DNA of 15,975 nt from JAKZSU01 sp047517485 (GTDB taxonomy: Bacteria > Pseudomonadota > Alphaproteobacteria > UBA7887). Location of the stretch: positions 1 to 15,975 of the forward strand of contig JAKZSU010000108.1 of assembly GCA_047517485.1 (NCBI GenBank). The letters are read 5' to 3'. The translations under genes and the position numbers were made by a program. This document shows, piece by piece, positions 1 to 7,850 of this stretch. Every line of letters starts with the position of its first letter. Positions within the stretch are counted from its first letter, which is position 1. A model generated the notes under the pieces. That model saw only the letters and a program-made list of their open reading frames with translations. It did no database searches and was not told the DNA's origin.

Positions 1-1
1 T

Positions 2-100
2 ATTGCGCCAGCTGGAGCCGTTCTGGTCGCTCAGATGGTCCTCATCGTCTCGGAGGATGGCGAAACCGCCTTCGTCGCGTTATGTTTCGCCGTCGAGTGA
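2..100 (+). CDS. Possible 3' end of an upstream gene (partial, unidentified)
   Basis: The second forward frame is open from the window edge to a TGA at 98-100. It would encode about 32 residues, with hydrophobic, Val/Ala-rich stretches and mostly G or C in third codon positions. That is compatible with the C-terminus of a protein whose start lies outside the window. The other two forward frames are also open for a similar distance, so the assignment is weak. I do not recognise the family. The following 83 bases to the SDR start hold nothing I can name apart from that gene's ribosome binding site. Confidence 0.3.
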   Translation: MAPAGAVLVAQMVLIVSEDGETAFVALCFAVE

Positions 101-183
101 AACCCGGTCAATAGCGCCTTTTTCAACGGGCTGTTAAACCGATCGGGGTATTGGCACCGTCATCGGCATAGAGGAGCAACGCC

Positions 184-945
184 ATGGGACGGCTCGACGA
201 CAAGATCGCCATGATCACCGGCGCCGCCAACGGCATCGGCGCCGCCGCCGCGCGGCTGTTTGTCGACCAAGGCGCCAAGGTCGCGCTGGTCGATCGCGAC
301 ACCGAGGCGCTCGCCGGGATCGCCGCCGCGCTCGGCGACCGCGCCCATGGCATCGAAGCCGACGTCTCCGACTCCACTGCCATGAAAGCGGCGGTCGAGG
401 ACGCGGTCGCGCGCCTCGGCGGTCTCGACATAGCCCTGCTCAATGCCGGGATCGAGGGCGATGTGGCGCCCATCGAAGACTATGCGGAAGAGAATTTTGA
501 CCGGGTCATCGCGGTCAACATGCGCGGCGTCTGGCTCGGCCTCAAGCATGTCATGCCGGTGCTCAAGGCCGGCGGCGGCAGCATCGTCATCACTTCGTCG
601 ATCGGCGGCATCCGCGGCCGCCAAGGCATGTGCGCCTATGTCGCCAGCAAACACGCCGTCGTCGGCCTGATGCGCACCGCCGCCCTCGAAGGCGCGCCCG
701 ACGGCATCCGCGTCAACACCGTCCACCCCTCGCCGGTCGAGACCCGGATGATGCGGTCGCTGGAATCGATGATGAATCCCGACGACCCGGAAAAAGTCCG
801 CCAAGCCCAACTCCGCACCTCGCCCCAGGGCCGCTATGCCGAGCCCGAGGAAGTGGCCCACCTGATGCTATTTCTCGCCTCCGACGAAAGCCGCCACTGC
901 AGCGGCTCGGAATACATGATCGACGGCGCCCGCAACGCGCGTTGA
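184..945 (+). CDS. SDR family NAD(P)-dependent oxidoreductase
   Basis: A 253-residue classical short-chain dehydrogenase/reductase, the normal length for the family, predicted to be cytoplasmic. The Rossmann motif TGAANGIG is at residues 12-19. Asp38 at the end of the second beta strand favours NAD(H) over NADP(H). NAG is at 88-90 and the catalytic set is Asn113, Ser140, Tyr153 and Lys157 (YVASK). The C-terminus has the usual FLASDES...G...IDGA pattern. An AGGAG at 172-176, seven bases before the ATG, supports this start. The substrate cannot be told from sequence; relatives act on hydroxyacyl compounds, sugars or other secondary alcohols. The next gene on this strand begins 85 or more bases downstream, so cotranscription is possible but not shown. 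Confidence 0.93.
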   Translation: MGRLDDKIAMITGAANGIGAAAARLFVDQGAKVALVDRDTEALAGIAAALGDRAHGIEADVSDSTAMKAAVEDAVARLGGLDIALLNAGIEGDVAPIEDYAEENFDRVIAVNMRGVWLGLKHVMPVLKAGGGSIVITSSIGGIRGRQGMCAYVASKHAVVGLMRTAALEGAPDGIRVNTVHPSPVETRMMRSLESMMNPDDPEKVRQAQLRTSPQGRYAEPEEVAHLMLFLASDESRHCSGSEYMIDGARNAR

Positions 946-1030
946 CACTTGATTGTTGATTGCCGGTCGCCGCACGCGCCCATTCGGAACCCGATTCGCG
1001 CCGCACACCGTAGTATGATACCATTTTGGC

Positions 1031-2284
1031 GTGATATGCACGGCCATCTGGACATATATGGGGGGCTCGTCCGGTGCCGCAAATGGGGGCTATGCGAAAG
1101 CTTTTGGATTGCCCGGAGGGCGCGCTCACATCGTGTGCGTCGCCGCTCTTGCCGTTGTCTTGCTCGCAGCCATGAGCGGTCATGGGCACGCCGAGCCGGG
1201 GGTTAGCGACGACAGAATTCTGTTCGGCCAATCGGCGGCGTTTCAAGGGCCGGCCTCGGCCTTGGGCGTCGGCGTCCGCGAGGGCATTCTCGCCGCCTTC
1301 GCCGAGGCCAATAAGGCCGGCGGCGTTCACGGCCGCAGGCTCGAACTGGTCTCCTACGATGATGGCTACGAGCCCACCAACGCGATCGTCAACACCCGGC
1401 GCCTGATCGAGGACGACCACGTATTCGCCCTGATCGGCGAAGTCGGCACGCCAACCTCGCGCGCGGTTCAGCCGATCGCCACCGCCGCCCGCGTTCCCTT
1501 CATCGGCCCGTTCACCGGTGCCGGATTTCTGCGTGACCCCCAACTTCACAACGTGATCAACATCCGCGCATCATACGAGCAGGAGACCGAGGCGTGGATC
1601 CGATATCTCGTCGACGATCTCGGCCTCGGCCGCGTGGCGATCCTCTATCAGGACGATTCCTTCGGCCGGGTTGGTCTAGCGGGCGTGGTCAAGGCCCTGG
1701 ACCGGCGTGGCATGGCGCTAATCGCCGAAGGCACCTACATGCGCAACACCACCGCGGTAAAAACCGCGTTTCTCGATATCCGCAGAAGCCAGCCCGATGC
1801 GGTGGTGATGGTTGGCGCCTACAAGCCGTGCGCCAAATTCATCAAGTTGGCGCGTCAATTCAATCTCGACGCCCGATTCGTGAATATTTCGTTCGTCGGC
1901 AGCGATGCCTTGGCGAAAGAATTGGGCGCCGACGGCGAAGGGGTCATCGTGAGCCAGGTTGTCCCGCTTCCCGACCAACGCGAAATTCCGATTATCGCAC
2001 GCTACCGGGAGGCCGTATTGGCGTTGAATCCCGACACGCGCCCCGGATTCGTCTCCTTGGAAGGCTATCTGATCGGACGGCTGGTCGTCGAAGCCTTGGG
2101 ACTCGCCGGCCCGGACATCACCCGCGATAAGCTCCTGACGACGATCTACGAGGTCGGGAAATTCGACCTCGACGGGCTGACCCTGGTGTTTGGCCCGAAC
2201 GACAACCAAGGCCTCGATCGCGTGTTCATGACGGTGATCGGGCCGCAAGGTCGATTCCATCGGGTCGGCGATCCGCATGAGTGA
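1031..2284 (+). CDS. ABC-type substrate-binding protein, LivK-like (periplasmic binding protein type I)
   Basis: A 417-residue protein with a hydrophobic signal segment (about residues 35-52, VCVAALAVVLLAAM, then GHGHA) and a mature part typical of branched-chain amino acid/amide binding proteins. It starts ILFGQSAAFQGPASALG and continues with GGVHGRRLELVSYDDGYEP, LIGEVGTPTS, VAILYQDDSFG and a C-terminal FVSLEGYLIGRLVVEAL helix. It should bind a small ligand in the periplasm. The start is uncertain: GTG 1031 gives a 54-residue leader, while ATG 1058 or TTG 1109 (28-residue signal peptide) look more natural, and none has a convincing SD. A TATGAT at 1014-1019 could be a -10 box but lacks a clear -35. 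Its last bases overlap the following cyclase start (ATGAGTGA). No permease or ATPase gene is nearby, which favours a sensing rather than a transport role. Confidence 0.88.
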   Translation: MICTAIWTYMGGSSGAANGGYAKAFGLPGGRAHIVCVAALAVVLLAAMSGHGHAEPGVSDDRILFGQSAAFQGPASALGVGVREGILAAFAEANKAGGVHGRRLELVSYDDGYEPTNAIVNTRRLIEDDHVFALIGEVGTPTSRAVQPIATAARVPFIGPFTGAGFLRDPQLHNVINIRASYEQETEAWIRYLVDDLGLGRVAILYQDDSFGRVGLAGVVKALDRRGMALIAEGTYMRNTTAVKTAFLDIRRSQPDAVVMVGAYKPCAKFIKLARQFNLDARFVNISFVGSDALAKELGADGEGVIVSQVVPLPDQREIPIIARYREAVLALNPDTRPGFVSLEGYLIGRLVVEALGLAGPDITRDKLLTTIYEVGKFDLDGLTLVFGPNDNQGLDRVFMTVIGPQGRFHRVGDPHE

Positions 2285-4670
2285 CACGACGAGCCCGCTA
2301 CTCGAACTTGCCGCCAAGCGCGGCAGACGGTTTGGCATCAAGGCCGAGCTGCTGATCGCCTGTGGCGCGATGACCGTTATGACCATCATCGCCAGTTTGA
2401 TCGCCTGGCTGGCGTTCTCCGAGATCGACCACGCGGTGTCGCGGATTACCGTCTCGACCGTGCCCTCGATTTCGCGGGCGCACGCGATTGCCGCGGAAGT
2501 CGCCGAGATCACCGCCTCGGCTCCGGTCCTGATGGCGAGCGCGACCCAGGACGGCCGGGCGCAAGCGCGCCGGGCCCTGGCCGCGACCGAAGAGAAACTC
2601 CGCGCCCTGATGGTCGAACTCTCCGCGACCGACGTGGATCAGAAGTCCTTGACCGAACTGCAGACCTTGCAAGACCAGATTGCCGCCAATTTGTCCCTTT
2701 TGGATGGGGTGGTCGAACACCGACTGACGTTACGGACGAAAATCGCCCGAATCCTGGGGCAATTGGCGAGCACTCATCGACGGTTTCTCGAGACCCTCGA
2801 GCCCTTGATCGACGATGCCGTGTTCGGAACCGTGATCAACAGCGAGGACGTAACCCGCGATTCCGCCGACCGCATGACGCGTCTGGTCGATGGCGGGATG
2901 GCCAGGGCACGGCATTTGCTTGAGATCAAGGCCGAAGTCAATTACACGGCGGGGATCCTCGCCCAGGTCGCGACGATTTCCGATAGCGACATGATTCGAC
3001 CGTTGCACGAACAATTCGTCGCCGCGTCCGACAGCATCAGACGCGACCTCGAGGCGCTGACGGATACGCCGGATAAAACGCGCCTTCAGCGCCGGGTGCG
3101 CGCCTTATTGGTCCATGGCCAAGGAATCGATAGCGTATTCGAAGTGCGTCGTCTCGAACTCGAAGTCAGTCGATTGCCCACGCGACAGACCCCGACGACA
3201 ACCGCCAGGGACTTGGCCGCGGACGTCAATGCCGCCCACGAACGGCTGCTGTTGATGCTTGCCACCATCATCGACGATGCGATTTTCGACGTGGTTATCA
3301 GCAGTGAGCAGGCGGTGCACGAAAGCCAAATCCAGATTACCGGCTTGATCAATGATGGGGTCGGAAATTTGCGTGCCCTGCTAATCATCAGAGCCGAAGC
3401 CAACCTCGCGGCGGGACTACTCAACGAAGCCAGCGGGGTGTCGGACAGACGGATGATCGGCCCGCTGCGAGAGCGTTTCGTCGCCGCGCGAAGCCGCATT
3501 TCAAGACTATTGCGCCAGCATTTATCCGCTCGCGATTTTGGTCCGCTGAAGCAGATTTCCTTCGCTTTGATGAGCTTTGGCGGCGAGTCGGGAAACCTAT
3601 TCGCCTTGCGCCACGAGGAACTCGAACAGTCGGAGACCGCGGCTGGTGCGTTACGCAAGGGGAGCGAGATCGCGGCCCAGCTTGGCGCGGTCACCCGAAG
3701 CTTGGTCGATGGCGCGCGCGACGCCAGTGCCAGCGACGGCTTTCGCGCCCAGGATGCCATCGGCAGCTGCCAAATACTGCTGCTCATCGTCATCGCCGCC
3801 ACCGTCTTCGGTGCGATTTCGATCATCGTATTCTATGTCACGCCGCGGGTTGTCCAGCCCTTGGTGGATATGACCAACGCTCTGGTTCGTCTCGCCGCCG
3901 GCGACACCACGGTTCAATTGCTAGCGCAACATCGCCGCGATGAAATCGGCGATATGGCGCTGGCCTTCAAGGTGTTTCGCGATACCGCGCAAGCGCGCTC
4001 GAACCTGTCACGCTATTTTTCGCCCAAGCTCGTCGAGGAGCTCGCGCATCGCGACCAGCCGCTCGGTCCGGTGCGGCGGCAGAACGTAGCGGTGCTGTTC
4101 GCCGACATCGTGGGGTTCACCCGGATCTCCGAAAATCAATCGCCGGAAATGACCATGATGCTGCTCCGCGAGTTCCACAAGCGGATGGAGGAGCAGGTGT
4201 TTTCCGAGAACGGCGTGATGGAAAAATTCATCGGCGACGCCTTGCTCGCGACCTTCGGTGTGCCCGATCCCGGCGCGCACGATGCCGTCGACGCGCTACG
4301 CTGCGCGCGTGGCATGCACGACACGCTGACACGGTGGAACACCGAGCGCGTCGAGGTCGATGAACAGCCGGTACGCATCGGCATCGGCCTCAATTACGGC
4401 CCGGCGGTGCTCGGCGACATCGGCAGCGAGCGCAACATGGCGTTCGCGGTCATCGGCGACACCACCAACACCGCGAGCCGCCTCGAAGGCCTGACCCGCG
4501 AACTCGCCTGCGACATCGTAATCAGCGGCGCCTTCGTCAACGCGGTGCGCCGCCAAGCCGGGGATGACGCAGAATCCCTTCTCGCCGGATTTCTCGAGGG
4601 CGAAAGCCACACCTTGCGAGGCCGCAGCAAGAAAGTACCGGTCTGGACCTACACCGCCGCCGACGCTTGA
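2277..4670 (+). CDS. Membrane-bound HAMP-domain class III adenylate/guanylate cyclase with duplicated periplasmic sensor
   Basis: A 797-residue inner-membrane signalling protein. TM1 is at about 25-47, followed by a large, mostly helical periplasmic region (48-499), TM2 at 500-522, a HAMP domain at about 521-575 and a C-terminal class III cyclase domain at about 600-795. The two metal-binding aspartates are Asp610 (FADIVGF) and Asp654 (EKFIGDALLATFG). Lys650 sits at the adenine-specifying Lys position. Asn731 and Arg735 (TTNTASRLE) are the transition-state residues, so the domain looks catalytically intact. The second purine-specifying position, usually Asp or Thr, appears to be Ala724, so ATP versus GTP is not certain. 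The sensor region contains an internal repeat, residues 177-259 against 331-413. Its ATG lies inside the last codons of the binding-protein gene, with no clear SD of its own, suggesting translational coupling. Confidence 0.92.
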   Translation: MSDTTSPLLELAAKRGRRFGIKAELLIACGAMTVMTIIASLIAWLAFSEIDHAVSRITVSTVPSISRAHAIAAEVAEITASAPVLMASATQDGRAQARRALAATEEKLRALMVELSATDVDQKSLTELQTLQDQIAANLSLLDGVVEHRLTLRTKIARILGQLASTHRRFLETLEPLIDDAVFGTVINSEDVTRDSADRMTRLVDGGMARARHLLEIKAEVNYTAGILAQVATISDSDMIRPLHEQFVAASDSIRRDLEALTDTPDKTRLQRRVRALLVHGQGIDSVFEVRRLELEVSRLPTRQTPTTTARDLAADVNAAHERLLLMLATIIDDAIFDVVISSEQAVHESQIQITGLINDGVGNLRALLIIRAEANLAAGLLNEASGVSDRRMIGPLRERFVAARSRISRLLRQHLSARDFGPLKQISFALMSFGGESGNLFALRHEELEQSETAAGALRKGSEIAAQLGAVTRSLVDGARDASASDGFRAQDAIGSCQILLLIVIAATVFGAISIIVFYVTPRVVQPLVDMTNALVRLAAGDTTVQLLAQHRRDEIGDMALAFKVFRDTAQARSNLSRYFSPKLVEELAHRDQPLGPVRRQNVAVLFADIVGFTRISENQSPEMTMMLLREFHKRMEEQVFSENGVMEKFIGDALLATFGVPDPGAHDAVDALRCARGMHDTLTRWNTERVEVDEQPVRIGIGLNYGPAVLGDIGSERNMAFAVIGDTTNTASRLEGLTRELACDIVISGAFVNAVRRQAGDDAESLLAGFLEGESHTLRGRSKKVPVWTYTAADA

Positions 4671-4687
4671 GCGCCAGCCAGGCCGCG

Positions 4688-5614
4688 TCACCGCACCGCG
4701 AAAACCAGTTTCCCCCGGAGATGACGGCCCTCGCTCTCGCGATGCGCGGCGACCGCGTCGGACAGGGAAAATGTCTTGATCGGCGGCACCGATACGGCGC
4801 CGGACTCGACCAGTTCGACGATGCGTTCGAGATGCGCGCGATCGCGGCCGACTTGCGGCCTGAGCGACTGGACATCGTCGCGCGGCGGCGCCGGCGCGGT
4901 CGCGCCCGAGGCGATGAACGCCGCCCGGCCGCCGGGCTTGAGAACCTCAAAAGACTTGGCCGCGACAGCGCCGCCGACGGTATCGAAAACCGCATCGCAC
5001 GCGGACACCGCGACCGCGAAATCGGTGGTGTTGTAATCGATGACCTGATCGGCCCCAAGGTGGCGGAGGTAATCGTGGTTGACCGCGCTCGCCGTGGTGA
5101 TCACGGTGGCACCCAGGTGCTTGGCGAGTTGGATGGCGAAGCCGGCGACGCCACCGGCACCGCCCTGGATAAGAATTCTTTCGCCCGCTTTCAGCCGCAG
5201 CGTGTCCTCGATGGTGACCAGGGCGGTCAGACCGGTCAGGGCGAGTGCCGCGCTTTCGACATGCGACAGCCGAGCTGATTTTCGCGCGCATAGCGCCGCC
5301 TTGACGGCGATTTTTTCGGCGTAGGTGCCTTCCTGCCCGACGTCGCACACCGCGAACACCGCATCGCCGACGCGCCAATCGTCGATGCCGTCACCGACCG
5401 CGCTCACCGTTCCGGAAAAATCGCGCCCGAGAATATAGGGGAAATTATCGACATGACCGTAATCGTCGCTGCGCACCTTCCAATCGGCGGCATTGACGCT
5501 CGCGGCGTGAATATCGACAACAACCTCGCCCGCTCCGGCGACGGGATCCGGCGAGTCGCCGTATTGCAGCACCTCGGGTCCGCCGTGTTCGTCGAAATAC
5601 GCTGCTTTCATCAT
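4688..5614 (-). CDS. NADP-dependent MDR oxidoreductase, quinone-oxidoreductase-like
   Basis: A 308-residue zinc-independent medium-chain dehydrogenase/reductase. The N-terminal GroES-like part has HAASVNAADWKVR and ILGRDFSGTV. The nucleotide-binding turn is IQGGAGGVAGFAIQLAKHLGA (about 149-169), and the C-terminus is HLRGKLVF. No catalytic or structural zinc ligands are seen, which fits the QOR branch that reduces quinones or enones with NADPH. Two adjacent ATG codons (5614 and 5611) are possible starts; a GAGGG seven bases upstream of the first supports it. The gene ends 17 bases from the convergent cyclase stop. Its SD lies inside a 50-bp sequence that is repeated at the 3' end of the gene at 7810-8394, suggesting that this gene once directly followed that one. 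Confidence 0.9.
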   Translation of the reverse strand: MMKAAYFDEHGGPEVLQYGDSPDPVAGAGEVVVDIHAASVNAADWKVRSDDYGHVDNFPYILGRDFSGTVSAVGDGIDDWRVGDAVFAVCDVGQEGTYAEKIAVKAALCARKSARLSHVESAALALTGLTALVTIEDTLRLKAGERILIQGGAGGVAGFAIQLAKHLGATVITTASAVNHDYLRHLGADQVIDYNTTDFAVAVSACDAVFDTVGGAVAAKSFEVLKPGGRAAFIASGATAPAPPRDDVQSLRPQVGRDRAHLERIVELVESGAVSVPPIKTFSLSDAVAAHRESEGRHLRGKLVFAVR

Positions 5615-5620
5615 ATTCGC

Positions 5621-5670
5621 GCCCTCGCTCTATTTTCCCCGATTCTTCGGCGGCAGGATGGAATCGGGGT
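5621..5670 (-). repeat. 50-bp repeat copy A: relic of the 3' end of the 7810-8394 gene
   Basis: This segment aligns without gaps to 7801-7850, with 41 of 50 identical bases including a run of 16 (cttcggcggcaggatg). Read on the minus strand in the same frame, both copies end a similar peptide: PDSILPPKNRGK-stop here and PDPILPPKSSGE-stop in the intact gene. The stop codons are also aligned (TAG at 5632-5630 and 7812-7810), as is the downstream GCGAGGGCG. Here that GAGGG serves as the SD of the oxidoreductase gene. There is no longer any open gene upstream of the relic. Confidence 0.8.
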
Positions 5671-5702
5671 TGTCACGATTTCATCGAATTGGGTCCAAAA
5701 TA

Positions 5703-5736
5703 AACTCGATCCGATCAGAGTCCCGATGGTCGAGTT
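5703..5736 (-). terminator. Putative rho-independent terminator of the TPR cyclase gene
   Basis: A perfect 7-bp inverted repeat, AACTCGA (5703-5709) and TCGAGTT (5730-5736), encloses a 20-base loop. It begins eight bases past the cyclase stop codon on the minus strand and is followed there by TATTTTGG, a short T-rich tract. The stem is short and the loop long, so this is only moderately convincing. Confidence 0.4.
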
Positions 5737-5744
5737 ATACCATT

Positions 5745-7670
5745 TCAATTGGTGAAACTTTCGCTTTTCAAACCGCTACGTCGACACGCATCGATCATTA
5801 GCATGAGCAGCCGATCAGAACCTAAATAGAGCCGCAAATTGTCCTCCATATCCTCAAGTGTATAGCCTGGTACCAGTTCGAGCATCGCCGCGATGGCAGC
5901 ACTGGCCTCAGCTTCTCTGCCAAGATTCGCATAAGCCGCGGCGAGGGCGCCATGAGCGACAAAATATCCGTCGACAAACAATTTCTGTGCCGCTTCCAAA
6001 GTCGCTTCGTGGTCCTCGCGCCCCAATGCGACCCAAAAATCGCCCCAAAAAAACCAATTCGGCGGATACGGATTTAGGCGCTTGGATTTTTCAAGTAGCG
6101 CTTCACCTCGGTCGAGCATGTCCAATTGCGCATACCGCAATTCGATGTTCGTCAAGACTTCGACGTTATTCGGATTTAAGGTGATGGCCCGATCGGCGGC
6201 GACAAGGAATTCATCATACTCACGGCGGTAGAAATGCATATTGGCCAGAGAATTATAGGCAATACTATCCAATCGATCGAGATTGACCGCACGGCGTGCC
6301 GCTTCCAACGCCCGATCCAACGGCAAGTCGCGCGCATTGTATCCGTTCAGACGTTCTTCCGAGAACATCCATGCCAATGAGACCCAAGCGGGTGCATAAG
6401 TCGGGTCTTCCGCGACCACGCGTTCCAAGCATGTCCGAGTCTTGAGATGCCATTCCTCGGTATAATAGTCCCAATAGGCGCGTTCGAGGAGCACGCAATC
6501 GTACGCGTTTAGATTTTCGGGACGTTTTTGGCGCGCTTCTTCCCGTGCAATGCGTGCCGTCACACTTGCATGGCCGACCAGTGTTCCGGAAACGCTCGCC
6601 GCGATGTCGTCCTGGACATCGAACAGACTTTTGGCGGAGAGATCGCGGTCGTACGTCTCGGCCCAGGCGATCGAGGCGTCCCTGCTTTCGGCCAGGGTCG
6701 CGGATACGCGCAGTGAGGAACGCGAGCGAACCACGCTACCGCTCAACACATAGCGCGCACCGAGTTCTCGCCCAATATCGCCAGGCGTCTTGCCTTCACC
6801 CTGCAAATGTCGCGCGGCATCAAGTGAGAAGACGAATATTTCACTAAACCGACTAAGCGCGGTTGTTATTTCCTTGCTTAAGCCAAGCGCAAAAATGTCG
6901 TGACCGGCGTCATCGGATAAGTTCTCGAACGGCACCACCACAATTGACGGACCGTTTGGCATTGCCAACACGGGATCATCAGTGGGAGAACCATCGGCGC
7001 CGACCATCGATGGCACGTCTTCGCGCCAACCGAACCAAGTCCCGACGACGATAATCGTTAGTATTGCTGCTGCCAGCGACACTGTTGGCACGAATTTTCT
7101 CCGACCAAGTATGGACGCTAGCCAGCCGGTTAGTTCGTCATTTTCGCCCAGCACGCGATAAGCGCGGACTGGTTCGGCAATATTCTTGACCTCGTGTTCG
7201 CCAAGATAATCGAAGGAGACACCGGCTTTCGAACGCACGCTATCGAAGACGCTGCCCGACACGTTGACTCCGCCGGGCCTCGCCATGGCTTCTAGGCGTG
7301 CGGCCACGTTGACCCCATCGCCGTAAATCGTTCCGTCTGATTTTTCCTGGATGTCACCTGAGTTCACGCCGACACGGAACTCCATGATCCGGTCATCGGG
7401 GAATCCTTCGTTGCGCTTGCCGAGTTCTGCCTGTGCATCGATCGCGGCGCTGACCGCGGCATTGGCGCTGTCAAACACCGCGAGCACTGAGTCGCCCGCC
7501 ATATCGATCACTCGACCGTCATTACTTTCGATATGTTCGCGAAACACCGCGCGGAACTCGTCGAGGGTCGCAATCGTCGCCCGTTCATCGTCGCCCATAA
7601 GGCGTGAATAGCCGGCGACATCAGCCACCAGCACTGCAGCTAGCCTTTGCTTAACATGTCCCTCAGCCAT
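5745..7670 (-). CDS. Class III cyclase-like protein with TM, TolB/FlgO-like domain and TPR repeats
   Basis: A 641-residue protein. An N-terminal class III cyclase homology domain (about 8-172) is followed by one TM segment (193-213), a TolB/FlgO-like alpha/beta domain (about 240-345, starting SIVVVPFENLSDD) and a C-terminal TPR-rich region (about 385-615). The cyclase part keeps both metal aspartates (Asp17 in ADVAGYSRLM, Asp60 in MAGDSVLAVF), Asn121 and Arg125 (GDGVNVAARLE), and Thr114 at the second base-specifying position, as in class IIIb. The usual substrate-specifying Lys is Asp56, a variant common in this TPR-containing group. The topology puts the cyclase domain in the cytoplasm and the TPRs probably outside. 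Base composition is clearly AT-richer than in the flanking genes (two sampled 60-base lines: 50-53% GC against about 72% in the FAD oxidase gene), suggesting horizontal acquisition. It has its own promoter-like and terminator-like sequences. Confidence 0.9.
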   Translation of the reverse strand: MAEGHVKQRLAAVLVADVAGYSRLMGDDERATIATLDEFRAVFREHIESNDGRVIDMAGDSVLAVFDSANAAVSAAIDAQAELGKRNEGFPDDRIMEFRVGVNSGDIQEKSDGTIYGDGVNVAARLEAMARPGGVNVSGSVFDSVRSKAGVSFDYLGEHEVKNIAEPVRAYRVLGENDELTGWLASILGRRKFVPTVSLAAAILTIIVVGTWFGWREDVPSMVGADGSPTDDPVLAMPNGPSIVVVPFENLSDDAGHDIFALGLSKEITTALSRFSEIFVFSLDAARHLQGEGKTPGDIGRELGARYVLSGSVVRSRSSLRVSATLAESRDASIAWAETYDRDLSAKSLFDVQDDIAASVSGTLVGHASVTARIAREEARQKRPENLNAYDCVLLERAYWDYYTEEWHLKTRTCLERVVAEDPTYAPAWVSLAWMFSEERLNGYNARDLPLDRALEAARRAVNLDRLDSIAYNSLANMHFYRREYDEFLVAADRAITLNPNNVEVLTNIELRYAQLDMLDRGEALLEKSKRLNPYPPNWFFWGDFWVALGREDHEATLEAAQKLFVDGYFVAHGALAAAYANLGREAEASAAIAAMLELVPGYTLEDMEDNLRLYLGSDRLLMLMIDACRRSGLKSESFTN

Positions 7671-7711
7671 GAACGCCCCAGCCTGATTCTCAGCGATGTC
7701 CAGCCCGTGGG

Positions 7712-7740
7712 AGAATACGGGGTTTTCGATTCTTACTCAA
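7712..7740 (-). promoter_or_regulatory. Putative sigma70-type promoter for the TPR cyclase gene
   Basis: On the minus strand, TTGAGT (7740-7735) and TATTCT (7717-7712) are separated by exactly 17 bases, each matching four of six consensus positions. Transcription would start near 7705, about 35 bases before the ATG at 7670. The position fits a self-contained gene, but no experimental support is available. Confidence 0.45.
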
Positions 7741-7800
7741 CTTAAGGCCGTGAATTAGTGGCGTCCCGTGAACCATCGTCGACCAGAGAAATCTATTTTC

Positions 7801-7850
7801 GCCCTCGCCCTATTCGCCCGAACTCTTCGGCGGCAGGATGGGGTCGGGGC
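7801..7850 (-). repeat. 50-bp repeat copy B: 3' end of the two-TM protein gene
   Basis: This is the intact partner of the relic at 5621-5670, exactly 2180 bases away and with the same orientation. It covers the last 13 codons and stop of the gene at 7810-8394 plus nine bases beyond. Outside the 50 bases the two loci stop resembling each other within about ten bases on either side. Confidence 0.8.

Noticed and set aside
160..861. 233-codon minus-strand frame opposite the SDR gene
   Set aside because: It is a shadow of a complete SDR gene that carries all catalytic motifs.
5621..7850. Transposon or insertion sequence around the TPR cyclase gene
   Set aside because: No transposase and no terminal inverted repeats are visible, and the 50-bp flanking duplication is far longer than usual target-site duplications.
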